A stretch of DNA of 64,000 nt. Source: Paraconiothyrium sp. Pb-2020. Lineage: Eukaryota; Ascomycota; Dothideomycetes; Pleosporales; Didymosphaeriaceae. Shown piece after piece: positions 1 to 11,213 of the stretch (its first letter is position 1; the number at the start of each line of letters is the position of its first letter). A program made the translations under genes and the position numbers. The stretch lies in contig JAJUBI010000004.1 in assembly GCA_022419385.1 (NCBI GenBank), positions 4,073,286 to 4,137,285 of the forward strand, given 5' to 3'. Under the pieces are notes generated by a model. That model saw nothing but the letters and a program-made list of their open reading frames with translations, was not told the DNA's origin and did no database searches.

Positions 1-824
1 CTGGCTTATGCGTGTCTGAATTGGGGTCTCGGGGTTGGGTTGATCTTGCATTTGGCAAAGGATTTCGGCGCTCGTGCTAGCAAGGTGCATGCAGGACTTC
101 CACTGAGATTAGGAGTGCTGCAGGGAGCACGCTGCCCATTATATGTTGCTGACCCCGAGATTGACCGTTCGTACGATAAATGTTCGAAAGGGAGGTGAAG
201 TCACCGAGAAAGTAAAGAGAGACATACCCGACCGAGTAGCTTTACGCCATGTCTCTGAACGCCATGCAGACACCGTGATCTGTTCAGCTCCTTCATGGTG
301 ATTGGTTGCGAGGGATCGAGCCGGCCTTGGTCTATCCAGGACTGTATGCGGTCGAGGTTGATGGGCGACATTTCGACCTTGAATCTGCGGATCCTCCTGT
401 TAGCTTTCTCTTCCTCTGCACCTTTTGACGTCGCAGCTCAACGACATTGCCATTCATCTTTCCAATTCCCTTGGCGTATCTTCCCAGTCCTAATTGAATT
501 GGCCACTCACGGGTTATATTTATCCCTCCCTCTCGGTGGCTTCGTGATGCTCAAAGGCGTCTGTCCACCCTGGAACCCCGCCGGCACCTTTCCGTGCGCA
601 TGTTGACCCTTGTGACCTCTTCCTGCCGTCTTTCCCTTGCCTGAAGCCGGACCGCGACCTTTGCGAATCTTCTTGCTATACGCGCCTTTGGTGTCGGAAA
701 GCGAGGAGAGAATCGAAGCGAAGCGCTGCTGGGCCGGGGCCGGGAAGGTTGCGCTGATTGTGCATTTTGTAGGTCTTTGGACGATCGAGGAGGCCAGGCG
801 AAGAGCCTTGAGCCGTGGAGGCAT
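1..824 (-). CDS. MRPL10: Mitochondrial large-subunit ribosomal protein uL15m (partial, runs off left edge)
   Basis: This encodes the 54S protein of the mitochondrial ribosome homologous to bacterial L15. Exon 1 (824-511) starts with a basic presequence suited to mitochondrial import, then has the Gly/Lys/Arg-rich uL15 core (RKGRGPASGKGKTAGRGHKG, then GKVPAGFQGGQTPL). An intron with GTGAGT at 510 and AG at 385 leads in phase to exon 2 (384 to about 231), which reads FKVEMSPINLDRIQSWIDQG and ends near KLLGR before a GTATGT donor. The rest lies towards position 1 and beyond. I could not fix the next acceptor with confidence, so the 3' half is unresolved. The family assignment is firm from the first two exons. 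The gene symbol follows the yeast name. Confidence 0.9.
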
Positions 825-1573
825 GTTGTTGGCGGGCTGGAGCGTTGGATGTGGTGATGCGCGATGGTTGCGCTGCTGGAAAGTTTGTGGTTAGTCAGCT
901 AATGGAGCGTGCTTTCTTCATTTGGCTTAGCGATTGCTGCACAGTGTGCACGTGTATCTCCCACGCCACGAGTGTCCTCTTTCACAGTGTTCACCAATGT
1001 CTACGATGTCGTTGTATAAGCTCATCGAGGGGTTCCGTTGCCTACCAGATTTGCCCTGAACTTTGAAGCGCAGAGTTCACCGTTGCGATGGCTTGTTGGT
1101 GGGTTTCACGCCTCGTACACATATTGTATATGGGCGCAAGCTGCATGCCTACCGTGCACTGCCGAACCATTCGTTGTGTTATTCACGCAATACTATTCAA
1201 TGCTCAATTTCTGCGAGATCCGACAGCTCTTGTGCTGTGACTGACGACGCATGTAGGTGTATGACGATGGAACGTATAAGCCTTCCGTCGCCGAAGAGGT
1301 CAGAGTCTTATCCGATCGATCGACGGCAATAGTCGAGGTAAAATAATCATAAATAAAGATAAATAACTTTTAGAGCTTAAGGCAGCACGTAACAGAGCAA
1401 GTCTTGATTCAAGCACTGATCTACATGACGTTGGGCAAAGTGAGTTGAAGTGAACCTCAAGTACAAGGTACACAATTTTGAAATCGTCGTAGCGTGAAAT
1501 AAGGACTGAGAATATGTGTGAACCCACAATATGTGATGCTATACCACTAAACAACTCAAATTAGTGTCGTTCA

Positions 1574-2389
1574 TTAACCAGGAGCAAAGATCCAAGTCTT
1601 GCTGGGCTTCTTTCGAAGTAGACTTCGACTTTTCTTCAATCCTTTTTGTACTTCGCGTTCCCGGTCAGTCTCTTGGACCTGCTTCGAGTCGTTTCTATCC
1701 GCAAGCTGTTCGCCTTGTTGAACCTTTTGACTTTCGAGTGCATTTAGTCTAGCTTTGAGATGTTTGTTAGACTGTTCCAGGGTGTGGATCCGCTCTTGTA
1801 GTGATCCTTGCACTTTGCTTGCCGCCTGCTCAGATCTCATAGACTCCCTGGCTTGCTCAGCGCCTCGTACTTCCAACACCAATAGTCTGGCTTCTAGAGC
1901 GTCGGCCTCTTGGTTCCTGCGGGTCTGTTGTTTCAAAGAAACATACGCAAGCTCATGCACTTGTCTCAGTTGTATGCTAATTTCTTCCACCTGCTGCTCC
2001 AAGTTCTTGATCTTATCATCTTGCGATTGCAATATTGCGCCCGAGATGCTGACAATCTTGTCGAGTTGCTCCAACGCTTGCGCTTGCTTGGCACTGGCAT
2101 CTCCCAACATCGCTGCTCTTGCCTCTGTGGCATTCAATCTGTTGTGAATTGTCGTGTTTCCCTCGAGAACGCTGTTACTGCGGCTGCGCTCGAGGCCCGC
2201 TTCTTTAGTGATCTTGAGAGGCTTCACGGCTCCCACGTCACTCAAGGCTTTGATGGTCTGTTTCAGGGCGGCAGCTTTGTGCTCGAGCGTCTCTATGTCG
2301 CTTTTACGAGCCACGTAATCGTTCGAGAGGCCATTGTACTTTTCCTGGAAATCCATGTAATAAGATACGTTCTCAACTTTGGCGTCCAA
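1574..2389 (-). CDS. Coiled-coil protein, 271 aa, unknown function
   Basis: This is a single open frame with an acidic/basic heptad pattern over most of its length. Helical stretches cover roughly residues 25-55, 85-165 and 175-225, for example EQLDKIVSISGAILQSQDDK. The tail is short and very basic (KKSRSLLRKKPSKTW). I see no signal peptide, membrane segment or catalytic motif. It is the largest of four coiled-coil genes on the minus strand between 1.5 and 11 kb. I do not recognise the family. A structural or scaffold role is possible only by inference from the coiled coils. Confidence 0.6.
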   Translation of the reverse strand: MDAKVENVSYYMDFQEKYNGLSNDYVARKSDIETLEHKAAALKQTIKALSDVGAVKPLKITKEAGLERSRSNSVLEGNTTIHNRLNATEARAAMLGDASAKQAQALEQLDKIVSISGAILQSQDDKIKNLEQQVEEISIQLRQVHELAYVSLKQQTRRNQEADALEARLLVLEVRGAEQARESMRSEQAASKVQGSLQERIHTLEQSNKHLKARLNALESQKVQQGEQLADRNDSKQVQETDREREVQKGLKKSRSLLRKKPSKTWIFAPG

Positions 2390-2469
2390 TCCGGTTGGAT
2401 AAGCGGATAAGCGGATAAGCCTTTAGAGACCAGATAAAGGTGACAAAACAGCGGAGGCAACTATCACCT

Positions 2470-3255
2470 TGAGAAGAGAACAATTGATTGTATTAGATAA
2501 GATGAAGGCTACTTTGGCCTATGAACGGGTATGCAGTCATTCGACTTTGGTGAGCAGTGTGTTGATCGATTATGGTTGCACTGGTTTTGCTCCATCTTGT
2601 AAGACTAATGACCTGTATCTCTCATGTTTCACGCGACGAGCGACTATTACAGTAAGTTTGATGGGATATGCGAGACGGTATCTTGCCCACAAGGGGCTAA
2701 GCGATGCTGAAACAGTAGTAGACCAACGTGCCAAAGCCTGCGAGCGTGCATGATCTGACACTAGCTTACAAACGGGACAAGCACAATCATTGCTAAACAA
2801 CTAGCGCGTGTGAACGCATAAAATAGACATGCCATTGGCGTATTGTACCATAGGTATCCTTGTGTTCACATGCAGAGCGACATTAACGAAGCAATAGAGA
2901 ACACAATTATACATGTATTCCTTGTTGAAATACGAGCGCACGATTCGCTGATATCGATTTTTTTGAGACACGTGCAGATATACGTACCTGGATATCGCTC
3001 CTGTTCCTCTAGTTTTAGTGGGGCCGAACGTTCCGCGAAAGCTTGTGAATACCGACACAGTCACTGTACAAGTCAGTGACCGGAAAAGGAGGCGAAGAAC
3101 TTCTTGCGCTTCACTGCGGGCAGCTATCTCTTCTGTCCATTGATCCAAGTGTAGTCGGACATTCTTGCTCATTGCGTGACTCGCATCGAATGCCACACAT
3201 TTGACACAGCTCATCATATGCCTTCATCTCAACCAGGTTTCCGCGTTCTCGCCAT
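2470..3255. other. Intergenic, no supported gene
   Basis: This lies between the coiled-coil gene start and the 3' end of the siderophore transporter. A 138-codon minus-strand frame (3217-2801) crosses it, but it shows no domain, no codon-level conservation signal I can judge, and looks like chance. It is A+T-richer than the flanking coding DNA. Confidence 0.5.
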
Positions 3256-5251
3256 CTAGAAGACCATTCCCTTCGTCTGGCCCTTCTTCGACACGTCGTG
3301 GTTTCGGATGAGGAACATCCAAATGAAGGCTAAACCAAAGATTCCGACACCGGCAGCCAGCATCCTCGTTTGTCCATATCCATACGCTTCTTGAATAGCA
3401 ATGCGTTCAGCGCTACCGACAGCATACGACAATTGCGCCGGCAAGCTCGAGTAGATGGTTAACACGTCCGGCAACGCGCTTTCCGGTAATTCTCTTTGTA
3501 GCGCGCTCAGAAATGTGTTCGTCCAAATCGCTCCGCTGATCGCATTGCCTATTGCACCTCCAATCGTACCGCTCACATATAGTAGCGCCAACACTGCTGC
3601 GACGAATTGATGGTCGACTGCGGCTAGACAAGCCAACTGAACCAGAAGGATAAAAACTGATCCGCCGATAGAGATAAAGATCTCACACATGATGATGTAG
3701 CCAACTTTGACGTTTGGCTGTCGGAAGTAAATCATCAAACCAAGGCCAAATGTATAGATCGGCACCGTAACGTAGAAGAGCCACTTGAACCTTCCTGTTC
3801 GTCGGATCAAGTATCCCACGATAAACAACAACACCCCCGAAACCACCTGGAATGTGCTGTTCACATAGCCTGCTTCTGCGACGGACAAGTTGCACACGAC
3901 TTGCAGGAAGGAGGTGAAGTAGCTGTTCCAACAGTAGTAGGACACCTGGTAAGTCATGTCGATAAGGCAAGCACCGATCACGGAGCGGTCAGTGAGGAAC
4001 TTGTTTTTGAGGAAGGGTTCTTTGGCGATGTAGGTTTCGTAGAGGCCGAAAGCGACAAGGACGACTACGCCCACAATAATCATAGCGATTATGTAATCTG
4101 TTTTCCATCCCTTCGGAGCACGTGTCGCAAGGGTGAAAGGTAGGAGGAATACGGTCAGGCCGCCTGCGAAGAGCACGACGCCGGGGACTGTGTGTGTGAG
4201 TGGATTGAACGAAGGTCGGGAGGGCGGACGCCTTACTATCAAATGCAACAATGTTCTTCCAAAGCCTGTCAAGGGTCCACTTGTTCCTGGCTTCTCTCGG
4301 AATTAGGCCTTGCTTTTGTGCTTTACGTAGTTGTAGCTTCAATAGAATGAACAACGGTAGAGTCACACAAGGCACAATTATGGCGAAGGCGCCGAATCCC
4401 CAGCGCCAGTTCTTCACATCTAGCAGAAATGCTTCTGCCGCTTTAGAGCCCGCAAAGGCGGTGATCATGTATGGTGAAGACGTGAACGCGAATGCGATAC
4501 CTCGGTTGCGCAACGAAGTCACATCTGCTGCGAGAACGGCCACGGTGTAGATGATGCCGGCAAAGCCAATGGAGTAGAATACCTAGCGATGTAAGCATGT
4601 TTTGCATTAACTACCTGATTTCAAGATCGCGAGCGTACCTGTGCAGCACAAAATGTAGCAAGGTTGTGCGATGTAGCCATTAGAATGACGCCCAGGGTAG
4701 CAGAGCAGACCATGAGTAAGAATCCTTCAGCTCGGCCCCAGACATCAAGGAGCTTTGCCATCGGAATGTAAACGGCAGCGGTCATTGCATCAGCAACAAT
4801 GCCAATCACGGTCAACAACGAATGCGACTGAAAGTCACTTGTGACATAAGGCGTCAGTCCAGCCAGGATAGAACCTCGGAAGCCGTTGGTCAGAAAAATG
4901 AGCCAGATGCTGGAGAAGTATTGGTCAACCTAGACGTTCTGCTGATGCGAGCTAGTTAAGATATCAAAGAGTTGGAACGTACTTGATCAAGAGAGCGGCC
5001 AGTGAGGCTTTGCTCCAAGTCAGGGTGACAGCTTCTATCTTCTGAACACCATGTTGCGCATCAAAATCCGGTACCACATCCGGAAAGTCTTTAAGATCTT
5101 CGGGTTCGGCAGCCTCCCCTGCATGACTTTCCTTCCTCGAATCGAGATGCACCATAGAGACTGGGGCATCTGGTCCTACATTGGGAGCAGTCGAAATGGC
5201 CTGCGGTCCCTGTGAAGTACCCCAGGAAGCCATCTTGTGCAGTTGAGTCAA
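3256..5251 (-). CDS. Siderophore-iron transporter, major facilitator superfamily (SIT/ARN-type)
   Basis: The protein would import ferric-siderophore complexes by proton symport across the plasma membrane. Four exons (5251-4979, 4929-4639, 4582-4237, 4187-3256) join in frame to 613 aa, the usual SIT length. The hydrophilic acidic N-terminus ends in GVQKIEAVTLTWSKASL, typical of SIT proteins. About 14 membrane segments follow, with loops such as YIPMAKLLDVWGRAEGF and DVTSLRNRGIAFAF. The last exon holds the SIT-type extracellular loop and NAISGAIWTNTFLSALQREL. The first donor (GTTCCA at 4978) is weak. The stronger GTACGT at 4982 does not keep the frame, so this join is the least certain. An ATCAGATAA site about 640 bp upstream suggests iron-responsive GATA control. 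Confidence 0.9.
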
Positions 5252-6291
5252 GTTGCTGAGAAATTGGAATGAGAGTTTGAGAATCCTTGTGTACCAGCAT
5301 AGAGGTTATAAAGTCTATGTGCGTGCATATCGGACCCTTGCGCGGGCGGGCAGCTAGCGTGCCCAGGTGAGAAGTCGGGTCGAATGGCGTGAGTTGGTCT
5401 TTGGCGGCGCATACCAGACTATTAGGCGACCTGCACCCTAACTGCAAGAGAGAGAGAGTTCCTAGGGGCGTCAGGCTTTTCTACATCCATCTAATCTGAT
5501 TGACGGATAACAATTAGGAGGCCCGGCCTGGAATGTCTTGTCGTAGGCTTATGCACTCTCTAGCGCCAGGGTATTGAATATGCCACCGAAGCAAGCCCTG
5601 TACCGCTGCATCATGCCAGTATGATGATTGCAATACGTTTCTCTTGTTATAAGTTGTCAATAACATCTTCAATCGTCTTTGTCCATCTTAGGAGAAGATC
5701 GTGTTCGCGCCCACCGCAAACATCTGGAGATCCCGGTACAATCCGACCGACAGTGGAGAATGAGTAGATGCAGAAGTGGGCTCCGAGGTGCCATTGCAGC
5801 GGAGATGAGCGTAGTGGACGGTGGTTGGATGTTAAAACGGTAGGAACGGCTTAGGGCGTCTAGCGCGCTTGGCCTGTGAAAATCTAATCTTATCTGATGT
5901 CTTCGGCTCCGACCTCGGCCATAGCCTAGAACTTACATGTGTTCGTTGCGAATTGCTTCAGTATCCTAGGTATAGTTCGGCTTCAAATACGAGAGCTGTA
6001 TAGCCCTAGAAAAACTCGTCAGCAGAAACTCCCGTTCCCGCCATGACTCAACAGGTTAATTTACGCCCATACGAGAACCTGTGACGACTTGTAGGGTCAG
6101 AACAGATAATGGCAAGTCGAGCATTGCCCAGTTACGCCGAATCGAAAAAGCGATCTGGGTGGGCGCTGGCTTTAGGTGTACTGTTTCTTGCGTATGTGTC
6201 TACGAATGACCTGGCAAGCACGTCATGAACCACTCGCGCGCTACAAAAATGTCTCTCAACTCTACACCACGCCCGCAACTCTTCCGGATCC
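5252..6291. other. Upstream region of the siderophore transporter; no gene seen
   Basis: This 1.04 kb region separates the transporter start from the 3' end of the sulfotransferase-like gene. It contains the extended GATA site at 5890-5898 and a shorter GGATAA at about 5505. I see no coding frame worth calling. Confidence 0.5.
5890..5898 (-). promoter_or_regulatory. Extended GATA site (ATCWGATAA) upstream of the siderophore transporter
   Basis: On the minus strand the bases read ATCAGATAA, an exact match to the ATCWGATAA element described for iron-responsive GATA repressors of the SreA/Sfu1/Urbs1 type. It points towards the transporter and lies about 640 bp before its start codon. Occupancy is inferred. 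Confidence 0.45.
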
Positions 6292-7447
6292 CTACGCCTT
6301 AAACCTTGTCAAATATTCATAGTGAATCAAATTCTCCTCCGCCAACCCTTTCAAGCACTTCGCAACATCTTCACCCCACTTTTCTTTCCACCGCCCATAC
6401 GCCACTTCCACATCTTTCTCGTCTTCCTTCTCCGGCCTCTCAATGCCCGTACTTGCATGAAACGTCGCCATCCACGCCCTCATGACAAGATCTTTCGGCC
6501 GCTGTTCCTCCGGCATGATGTCCCAGTGCTCAGACAGAAGGGACGCATCCAGGTTCAGAGTGTCTGAGAGGGCCCGTGTCACGCGGTCGGTATGAAAAAG
6601 TAGGTCGTCGGCGTCTATGACAAGAGGCGTGCGATTTTGAGAGCGAAGAAGGTCGAAGAGGTGGCTGGTAGGGGTGAGTAAGGGGTGATCAGCTAATTTT
6701 AGGGGAGAGGTCGCAGCGCATAACCGCAAGACGTGGGAAGCCTGGAAAGGACCTGTCTTCCACACGGGGTGAGGGTGGAGATATTGGACGTACCGATAAT
6801 ACCGCTGCGAACAAAAGATACCCAGATCTTCATCACCAATCCCCACACTCATACCCAGCGTACTCAACGCAGCATACCCTGAGTTGATATGCGGCACCGG
6901 ATGCCTGATCACGATGATTGGTCGTAGTGTCTGCCAGATCTCATCGGGGATATGCGTCGGGTTGTGGCCGAAGTGCGTGATGGGTATGGAGAAATCGCGG
7001 TGCATAGCATGCAAGACCGGTTGCTTCAGCACATTGAAAATGTGTTCGCCCGAAAGGGGAGTCTTGCCCTGTTTCCGCGCCTCTGTCACTTCCTTCAACA
7101 ACGCTGCTTGAGAGTTGGGGTACGTCATATCTGGGTTGCCCATCTTTCCGTCTTCTTCGATCTGCTTGATGCGGGTTGCGCAACCGCGCGAGTATTGCGG
7201 CCTATATGTTCCATTAGTTCTGCTGCTTTCTCCAAGTCTTCGCTGATTTGTAGAACAGGCGAAGCCATGCATCATACCATCTATCTGGTCCTAGGTAAGC
7301 TGCCAGAACGAAAGGGTGGTATATCGGATATAATTCCGAACTCGTCGACAGATATCGGAAGAAGAGGTGGGAGCGTGTGCGCATGCTATCGAACACGAAG
7401 ATGGGACTCCCTACATCCTGTACCTTTTCTGAAACTACCATGGCCAT
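6292..7447 (-). CDS. Sulfotransferase-like P-loop protein
   Basis: Two exons (7447-7278 and 7222-6292, 55-nt intron with GTATGA donor) give 366 aa. The N-terminus SPIFVFDSMRTRSHLFFRYL has the position and character of the 5' PAPS-binding strand-loop-helix of sulfotransferase-like proteins, and IIVIRHPVPHINSGY resembles the 3'-phosphate-binding element. LVIDADDLL lies later, around residue 260. These fit the large group of fungal cytosolic P-loop proteins annotated as sulfotransferase family. The substrate is unknown. The canonical GxGxxGK-like loop is not obvious, so true PAPS use is uncertain. The stop is at 6292 and no partner genes are adjacent. Confidence 0.65.
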
Positions 7448-8328
7448 GGCTACCCTTCAAGATGAGCGTGAGCAATGGTACAAAGGTATGGGACGTGAGC
7501 AAGCGCAATCGGAAACAGTCGTCCTTACGCTGCGGCACACATGGTATTTCAGTATGCTAGACATCTCTCCACCGCGAGCTGGGTTGCAATCCTGCACTTA
7601 GGAACAGCATACTCACGCATACCTGCAGATCTCGACGAATCTGGGGAAAGGTTCGCGCGAGTAAGATTTTATAACATACCATGGGTACATTTGGACCCAC
7701 ATTGAAGGACTCGGCTATGCGGTTGCAAAGAGAATCCTTACACCGCCTTCTTCAATTCCGATTCTCACGAGCATAACATTGCGAGGCATTCACCATGCGT
7801 GAAGATCCTTGAGAATGACGTCCCGGCGCGCACGCTAGGCGTGCAAGTGTAGGTAGTCTCAGCAAAACACGTGTATCGCGTATCGGTCTAGGGTATGGCT
7901 TTGATACTCAGTGCTAAGCCAGGATAGGAATATGATATAGGCACAGCTGATCACCCGAAATGCTATAGGAACGAAATGATGTCGTTGGTGCATGGGCGAC
8001 GAAATCTATGCACTTGTGTTACGCTGCAAAAGGACTACGCGCAACTAGGAGACGATTTTCTTGGTTGCAAGTTTGTAGCACGTGGTTTTCTGTATAGTCA
8101 CCCGTTCAGTAGGTTTCACTGTGGCTTCTGAGCATCAGAGCGATCATTCTGCATTTCGAAATGCACAAGCGATTAAGAGTTGTGATCGAGACCCGTTCAT
8201 CGAGGTGTATCAAGAGAGATAACACCCTTCCACCTGCACCCGCATTAGTGAGTCACCATCGCGCAACAGATGATAGATCGCTTACACCATCGGTCTCTCA
8301 AGCTCCAACAGCGAGACTTGCATCCTAG
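7448..8328. other. Intergenic, nothing recognised
   Basis: This 0.88 kb lies between the sulfotransferase-like gene start and the next coiled-coil gene stop. I see no coding frame with domain content, no repeat and no RNA gene. Confidence 0.45.
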
Positions 8329-8754
8329 TCATATGGTCACCGCACACCAGTCTGACCTGCCTGCTTCGCTTTCCTCTATTATCGAACGCCACTCATGTTC
8401 TGAGAATCCAAGAGCCTTGAGTCTATTTTGACAATCCATTAACCTCCCTTCATGCATACGTAACTGCTCCTTCAGACCTGCCAGTTCTTGTCGCATCGCT
8501 CTGATCTGTTTGCGATGCTCTCGTCTTGCAGGATTACCTCCCGGTATATCGTTCAGTTCCGTGAGGAGGTTGTTCTTCTTGTTGTCGATTTCGAAGCCCC
8601 TCTCGCAAGTCTCGCGGTACAACCTGTAGTAATGGTGGAAGTCATCGAGGGACTGCAATATTTGTGATTGGCGCTCTGTCCCGTGATATGGATCCTGGGG
8701 GGAGGACATGCTGGCGGATGCAAGATCAAGGTAGTTGCGGATGAATCGCTGCAA
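8329..8754 (-). CDS. Small coiled-coil protein, unknown function
   Basis: The open frame encodes up to 141 aa. The more natural start may be the internal Met at 8709 (MSSPQDPYHG), because a GTTCGT donor and CTAACATCATTGCAG acceptor just upstream (about 8800-8751) look like an intron. Residues 30-120 are heptad-rich (RQELAGLKEQLRMHEGRLMD), ending in LKALGFSEHEWRSIIEESE. There is no signal peptide or membrane segment. It is similar in size and style to the two following genes, though sequence similarity to them is weak. Confidence 0.5.
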   Translation of the reverse strand: MQRFIRNYLDLASASMSSPQDPYHGTERQSQILQSLDDFHHYYRLYRETCERGFEIDNKKNNLLTELNDIPGGNPARREHRKQIRAMRQELAGLKEQLRMHEGRLMDCQNRLKALGFSEHEWRSIIEESEAGRSDWCAVTI

Positions 8755-8954
8755 TGATGTTAGTTCTTCAGGTGTGGGAGGGTACGGAGATCACGAACCG
8801 TAAGATCTTGTGACAAATCTAGAGGCCGACGCAACCTTTGGGGAAAGGTAGATTGACAGCGATATATAGTGCGTCGCGGGGAGTAATCGAGCAAGAAGAG
8901 ACTTGCGGGGTATGAGAGTCGTCCAAAGCAGGTGAGCGTGCAGCGCAATCAGGG

Positions 8955-9736
8955 CTTCACAGAGAGCAAGTGATGTTCAGAGTAAGTAATAATCCGGAGC
9001 GGTAAATTACACACAGTTGAGAAAGAGGTCTGTGTAGATCGAGCGCGCACGTGGCTCAGACCCTCACCAAGACGAATACGCGTATACTTTCCTAAGCTTC
9101 CCACGGACCGCTATGTTGAGCAGGCGCTTGCCTGGCCTGTGTGGGTGTTCAGAAGGAGCTAGTACTAGTTTACATGGGTAGATGCTTCCGCTCTGATGAT
9201 GCATCATTCTCTCAACTTGATCACGTCCACAGGTTCTAGGCGGGAACTTTGGTACCGAAAAGCGCCCCAAACCCCGCCCCCAACTCCTTATGTGATCCAA
9301 AGTGAGGAGTACTGCAAAGAGAACAATGCCAGACGGAGGCTGGGCGATCCGAAGAAGCAATTCTTTGAACCCAACACGAAGCGCACATATCGCATGGTCA
9401 GATCAGTAAAAGTTGATCGCTAACGCTCTCAACAAACACAGCTATCTCCACAACTTTCATGCCATTTATGCTCCCACCAATTTAGACAAGTATAACTGAT
9501 TCATATACTGATCTATGCATGTCAAGTATGCCGCCTCCGGCTTACGGGGGAAAAGCCTGAATATTGTAGTTCGTGCAGATGGAATTATGTGCGTTCAGAT
9601 AGCCAGGCCTTTGTCTTAGCACTGATATTGGCCTGTTCATGAATTGATACACACCGATTATCATACACAGAATTATGACTTACACCATATGATTCCCCAC
9701 CAAGCACTGCTGAAATCCCTTTTCTCCGCCCGAAGC
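8955..9736. other. Intergenic, nothing recognised
   Basis: This 0.78 kb lies between two small coiled-coil genes. Short frames on both strands look random and no repeat is apparent. Confidence 0.4.
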
Positions 9737-10105
9737 TCATCGCGCCGTTACCCTTCGCCAGCCAATGTCCTGCTCTTCAAGCCAAGTCTCCACCTCCTTG
9801 ATCTGCTCGAGCAGAAGTTGGTGCTCTTTCTGCAGAGCTGCAACATTTGCGGACGCAGCGGCGATCTCGCCCTTGAGCGCTTCAATTTGCGCGCCGAAGA
9901 TGTCGTCGTTGACCGTCACCTTACCAAGAACAAGGACTGGGGATTCCACGTCTACGCGTTCCTTGTGCACGATGGCTATCAGTGCCTTGTGCGCATCGAG
10001 GTGGGCTCCATGGGCTGCGGTCTTCTTTTCGAGAATGGTGATGCGTGAATCGAAAAGGGACTCGAGGAGCCTGAATTTTTCGCCAATCTCTTTGCGGCTC
10101 GCCAT
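9737..10105 (-). CDS. Small coiled-coil protein (122 aa), paralogous to the next gene
   Basis: This single frame opens MASRKEIGEKFRLLESLF in a good start context. It is helical and heptad-rich throughout. The last 45 residues (ALKGEIAAASANVAAL, then EQIKEVETWLEEQDI) align position by position with the C-terminus of the gene at 10539-10913, sharing the AL..E.AA.....AAL.K spacing and the EQI.....W..E...D ending. A GTAAGT about 80 bp upstream suggests a leader intron or an extra 5' exon. Function is unknown. Confidence 0.5.
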   Translation of the reverse strand: MASRKEIGEKFRLLESLFDSRITILEKKTAAHGAHLDAHKALIAIVHKERVDVESPVLVLGKVTVNDDIFGAQIEALKGEIAAASANVAALQKEHQLLLEQIKEVETWLEEQDIGWRRVTAR

Positions 10106-10538
10106 GGGTTCGGCTGCGTCACTTTCGAGTTCTCAGTGCATTCAATGTGCTGCGCTGAAGGTGTTCAGGATCTACTTACGATGAGGAGTCGGCCTAGATC
10201 GTCGCGAGAATGCGAGGCTGCGGAAGTATCAGGCAGAAAGGTGTTTTGAAGTTTTGTGAACGCTCATGGAATAGCAGGCACGGGAGCAGATATTTTAGTG
10301 CCATTGGTTTCCACGGATACCAGTGGCTGAATCTTCCCAAACTTTGCCGCCATAGATCAAGAGTATGAAAAGACCGGTACACTTGATACTTGTCTGAGTA
10401 AATCTACAAAAAGAGGCAACCACGCTTTTCCCTTGCTCCTGTAACATGCCGGCATTGGGACCCTCGCGCTATGCGGTAGCAACCGGATAGACAGGGTCTA
10501 TCTTACGTTTGTGACAGCGTTGAGTTCTAACAGAAGCT

Positions 10539-10913
10539 TTAATCAGAGCCAGCCGCATCCTTCACCTCACCGGGATCCAGGCCACGTTCCTTGAACCAGT
10601 CCTTCAATGCCTGGATCTGCTCGCCCATAGCTTCGCTGTCCTTCTCCAGGGCTGCGGCTTGCGTGCCCATTGCTGCTGCCTCGTCATTCAGGGCCGTGAT
10701 GTACTTATGTTCCGCTGAATCCTGAGCCGTGCGATCGTTGGTGAGTGCAGATACCAAAGCTGCGGTACATTTGGCCCGAAGATCCTCTCTTGTTTGGAGC
10801 GCTACCTTTTGCGCCCTCAGGATCGAAATTTGCGACCGGAGGAGAACACACAGAGTAATCCTTTTGTTTGTGACCTCCGCAGATGCGGGATCATCGTTGC
10901 TGTGGCAAGTCAT
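10539..10913 (-). CDS. Small coiled-coil protein (124 aa), paralogous to the previous gene
   Basis: This is one open frame with a hydrophilic N-terminus and heptad repeats from about residue 25 to 110. It ends EQIQALKDWFKERGLDPGEV, matching the tail of the neighbour at 9737-10105. About 430 bp separate the two genes, which point the same way, as expected for an old tandem duplication. No domain is recognised. The start Met may be internal to a longer spliced product. Confidence 0.5.
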   Translation of the reverse strand: MTCHSNDDPASAEVTNKRITLCVLLRSQISILRAQKVALQTREDLRAKCTAALVSALTNDRTAQDSAEHKYITALNDEAAAMGTQAAALEKDSEAMGEQIQALKDWFKERGLDPGEVKDAAGSD

Positions 10914-11213
10914 TGTGATCAGACGTGTACAGTATTGATGAGTCCTGTCTCAAAATCAGCAGGCCGCTCTAGCGAAGAGCTACGACTGCTCTCACGTCGG
11001 AAAAGGGTCTCGAAGGCGAGAGTCTGTCGACTGGTTACTGCAAGAAAACGTTGATCAGTGTCCTTGGTGATGTGAACGCACAGTTGAGGAGTTTTGTAGG
11101 CTGAGCGCGGAGCAAGTCAACGTCAGAGCAAACGGCTAACGTGCAAACGCTAAAGCTCCTTCCACGTGTGAGAGAAGACAGGTCTATATTCACTTTGATG
11201 CAGCTCCCACCTG

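Noticed and set aside
2801..3217. 138-codon minus-strand frame beside the siderophore transporter
   Set aside because: It has no domain, no hydrophobic or helical pattern, and is rich in Tyr, Arg and Val in a non-protein-like way; it is probably chance.
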